A stretch of DNA of 64,000 nt, taken from assembly GCF_030295425.1 (NCBI RefSeq), contig NZ_AP027081.1, positions 4,075,001 through 4,139,000 on the forward strand. Direction: 5' to 3'. Both the position numbers and the translations under genes were made by a program. This DNA is from Mesoterricola sediminis (GTDB lineage: Bacteria; Acidobacteriota; Holophagae; Holophagales; Holophagaceae). Shown here piece after piece: positions 62,874 to 64,000 of the stretch (the stretch's first letter is position 1; the number at the start of each line of letters is the position of its first letter). Under the pieces are notes generated by a model, which ran no database searches, was not told where the DNA came from, and saw only the letters and a program-made list of their open reading frames with translations.

Positions 62874-62991
62874 GGGGGCATAGCCCCCTATGGCGTCGGG
62901 AAGGCAGTGCCTTCTCGACTGTCGCCCCCTGGGGGCTCCATGAAAACCGGCCCCGCAAGGGGCCGGTTGAACGAAGGCTGCGCTCGCAGCC
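62874..62991. repeat. Cluster of five consecutive stem-loops
   Basis: Five inverted repeats stand in 118 bp. They are 62874-62888 (6-bp stem, ATA loop), 62897-62917 (9 bp with one G-U, AGT loop), 62924-62936 (near-palindrome), 62945-62968 (perfect 10-bp stem with GCAA loop) and 62976-62991 (perfect 7-bp stem, CT between). The fourth is a plausible terminator of the TlpA operon, though without a U run. The density suggests the structured end of a mobile element. Confidence 0.7.
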
Positions 62992-63056
62992 GGAGGAGGA
63001 TCGCGCCGGCAGCGTGAGGGATTCGGAACCGGCTAGCGGAATTGGCTGAAATGAGG

Positions 63057-63104
63057 CTCCTTGAATGTGGCGGTGTTACAGCACCGTACCCCACATTCAA
63101 GGAG
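63057..63104 (+). promoter_or_regulatory. Long hairpin sequestering the recombinase RBS
   Basis: Perfect 14-nt arms (63057-63070 and 63091-63104), with an inner CGGTG/CACCG pair, enclose the leader. The right arm contains AAGGAG of the recombinase ribosome site (63099-63105). Read-through transcripts would fold it and hide the RBS, a device known from several insertion sequences to prevent activation by outside promoters. Confidence 0.7.
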
Positions 63105-63111
63105 GTTCATC

Positions 63112-63951
63112 ATGAGCCACAACCCCGTATTGTCGCGACTCGAGTCCGATCTTAGGATGGCCGGGCGTGCCAAAGGAACCATCCAGCAATATCTGGCCTC
63201 CATCCGGCGGTTCCAGGAGATGGTCGGCAAGTCGGCCGACCGTGCCTCCCAGGCGGAAATCCGCCGCTGGGTGGAGCACCTCCAGGCCCAGCCCATCGGC
63301 CCGGAACGCCTGCTATGCCACTACTCGGCGCTGGCCTTCCTATTCCGGAAAACCCTGGGCCAGCCCGACAAGGTGGCCTTCATCTCCATGCCCAGGAAGG
63401 ATGCCCCGCTGCCCACCATCCTGACCGCGGCCGAGGTGGGCCGGGTGCTCAAGTCCTTCACTGTGGCCAAGTACAGCGTGTTCTTCGCCCTGATCTACGC
63501 CACGGGCCTCCGGATCAGCGAGGCCATCGGCCTGGAGACCCAGGACATCGATGCCCTGCGGGGGGTGATCCACGTCCGACATGCCAAGGGTGGGGGCCAG
63601 CGCCTAGTCATGCTCCGCTCCGTCCTGCTGGATATGCTCCGGGAATATTGGAAGTACGAGCGCCCCACGCCACCCCTGCTGTTCTCAACCCGCTTCGGAC
63701 GTCCCCTCTGCCCGGAGACGGCCCGTCGCGCCCTCCTGTGCGCCTCGGCGGCCTCGGGCATCGGGAAGGTGGTCACGCCCCACATGCTCCGGCACAGCTT
63801 CGCCACCTCCCTCCTGGAGAACCGCACGGACCTGAGGACCATCCAGGTCCTGCTCGGCCACAAGTCCATCAAGTCCACCCAGATCTACACCCAGGTCTCG
63901 GCCAGCCAGATCGCTGCCGTCCGGAGTCCCTTGGAGGACCTGGTCCCGTAG
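63112..63951 (+). CDS. Tyrosine recombinase/integrase
   Basis: This 279-residue XerC/D-like recombinase has an N-terminal SAM-like core-binding domain (about 5-85, LESDLRMAGRAKGTIQQYLA). The catalytic domain (about 100-275) shows the Arg in YATGLRISEAIGL, HxxR in HMLRHSFATSL, His in LLGHKSIKST and the nucleophile Tyr in QIYTQV. The N-terminal sequence resembles recombinases found directly upstream of IS91-type transposases rather than XerC itself. ATG 63112 follows AAGGAGG. It is 3 bp before the next ORF. Confidence 0.9.
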   Translation: MSHNPVLSRLESDLRMAGRAKGTIQQYLASIRRFQEMVGKSADRASQAEIRRWVEHLQAQPIGPERLLCHYSALAFLFRKTLGQPDKVAFISMPRKDAPLPTILTAAEVGRVLKSFTVAKYSVFFALIYATGLRISEAIGLETQDIDALRGVIHVRHAKGGGQRLVMLRSVLLDMLREYWKYERPTPPLLFSTRFGRPLCPETARRALLCASAASGIGKVVTPHMLRHSFATSLLENRTDLRTIQVLLGHKSIKSTQIYTQVSASQIAAVRSPLEDLVP

Positions 63952-63954
63952 GCG

Positions 63955-64000
63955 GTGGCCTACTCCCGACCCCGGTTCGACATTGCGGATATCGTCAGGC
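63955..64000 (+). CDS. Probable IS91-family Y2 transposase, N-terminal fragment
   Basis: Only 15 codons are present before the window edge, starting at GTG. The residues VAYSRPRFDIADIVR match the conserved start of IS91-type transposases, an Arg-Pro then a hydrophobic-Ala-Asp-Ile stretch as I recall it. They follow a recombinase gene by 3 bp, the common arrangement. With so few residues the call rests mostly on context. Confidence 0.5.
   Translation, partial: MAYSRPRFDIADIVR

Larger units (their letters stand above)
63057..64000 (+). mobile_element. IS91-like element, left part (truncated by window)
   Basis: A tyrosine recombinase of the kind that often accompanies IS91-type Y2 transposases is followed 3 bp later by codons beginning VAYSRPRFDIADIVR, the usual N-terminal start of such transposases. 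The transposase continues past the window edge. The exact left boundary is unknown; it could lie anywhere from the dispersed repeat at 62819 to the hairpin at 63057. Confidence 0.55.

Noticed and set aside
63112-63951. Integron integrase
   Set aside because: It lacks the IntI-specific insertion and no attC cassette array is seen; the hairpin cluster is not made of attC-like units.

Overview
The window is uniformly GC-rich chromosomal DNA (strong G/C bias at third codon positions) from a Gram-negative-type bacterium. The outer-membrane porin, periplasmic TlpA-like thioredoxins, c-type cytochromes, split GGDEF regulators and amino-acid pathway genes together suggest an Acidobacteriota member of the Holophagae/Geothrix type. 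That assignment is an inference from gene content and base composition, with no marker gene to confirm it.

Layout. 0-13 kb is housekeeping: the 3' end of hemW, a large DUF2339 membrane protein, proline iminopeptidase, a ThiE-like protein, a degenerate 5'-nucleotidase, a small DUF6941-like protein, a ThiF/MoeB adenylyltransferase, an FtsE-type ATPase, an orphan OrtA-like protein, EngB and a DinG/XPD helicase. 13-29.5 kb is nitrogen and amino-acid metabolism: glutamine synthetase, an orphan OmpR-type regulator, then an almost complete branched-chain pathway in two convergent operons (leuA-ilvB-ilvN-ilvC-lysR on + and ilvD, leuB-leuC-leuD on -), a TyrA-chorismate mutase fusion and asparagine synthetase. 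Both leuA and asnB are preceded by short open reading frames and RNA structures that look like attenuators. The leuA leader encodes a 22-residue peptide with seven leucines, followed by a hairpin that buries the leuA ribosome binding site. The asnB leader has a promoter, a 19-codon ORF and a strong intrinsic terminator directly before the gene.

29.5-49.9 kb is signalling and envelope: a 1522-residue hybrid histidine kinase, a carbohydrate-porin-like protein, two diguanylate cyclases, a low-GC island (about 36.8-38.6 kb) with two unknown secreted proteins, a GntR-TauE-DUF1634 operon divergent from glutaminase, a TPR protein, a frameshifted YaiI/DUF188 gene, a TlpA-like protein, CorA, two FMN-split-barrel proteins and a hemerythrin-domain protein. 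50-64 kb holds a two-subunit 2-oxoacid dehydrogenase E1, two cytochromes c, three further TlpA-like thioredoxins around a Ser/Thr kinase and a MocR-type regulator lacking its PLP lysine. It ends in an IS91-like mobile element: a run of hairpins, a tyrosine recombinase with a hairpin-sequestered RBS, and the first codons of a probable Y2 transposase cut by the window edge.

No tRNA, rRNA or CRISPR array was seen. Every function is assigned by motif reading; no database search was run.
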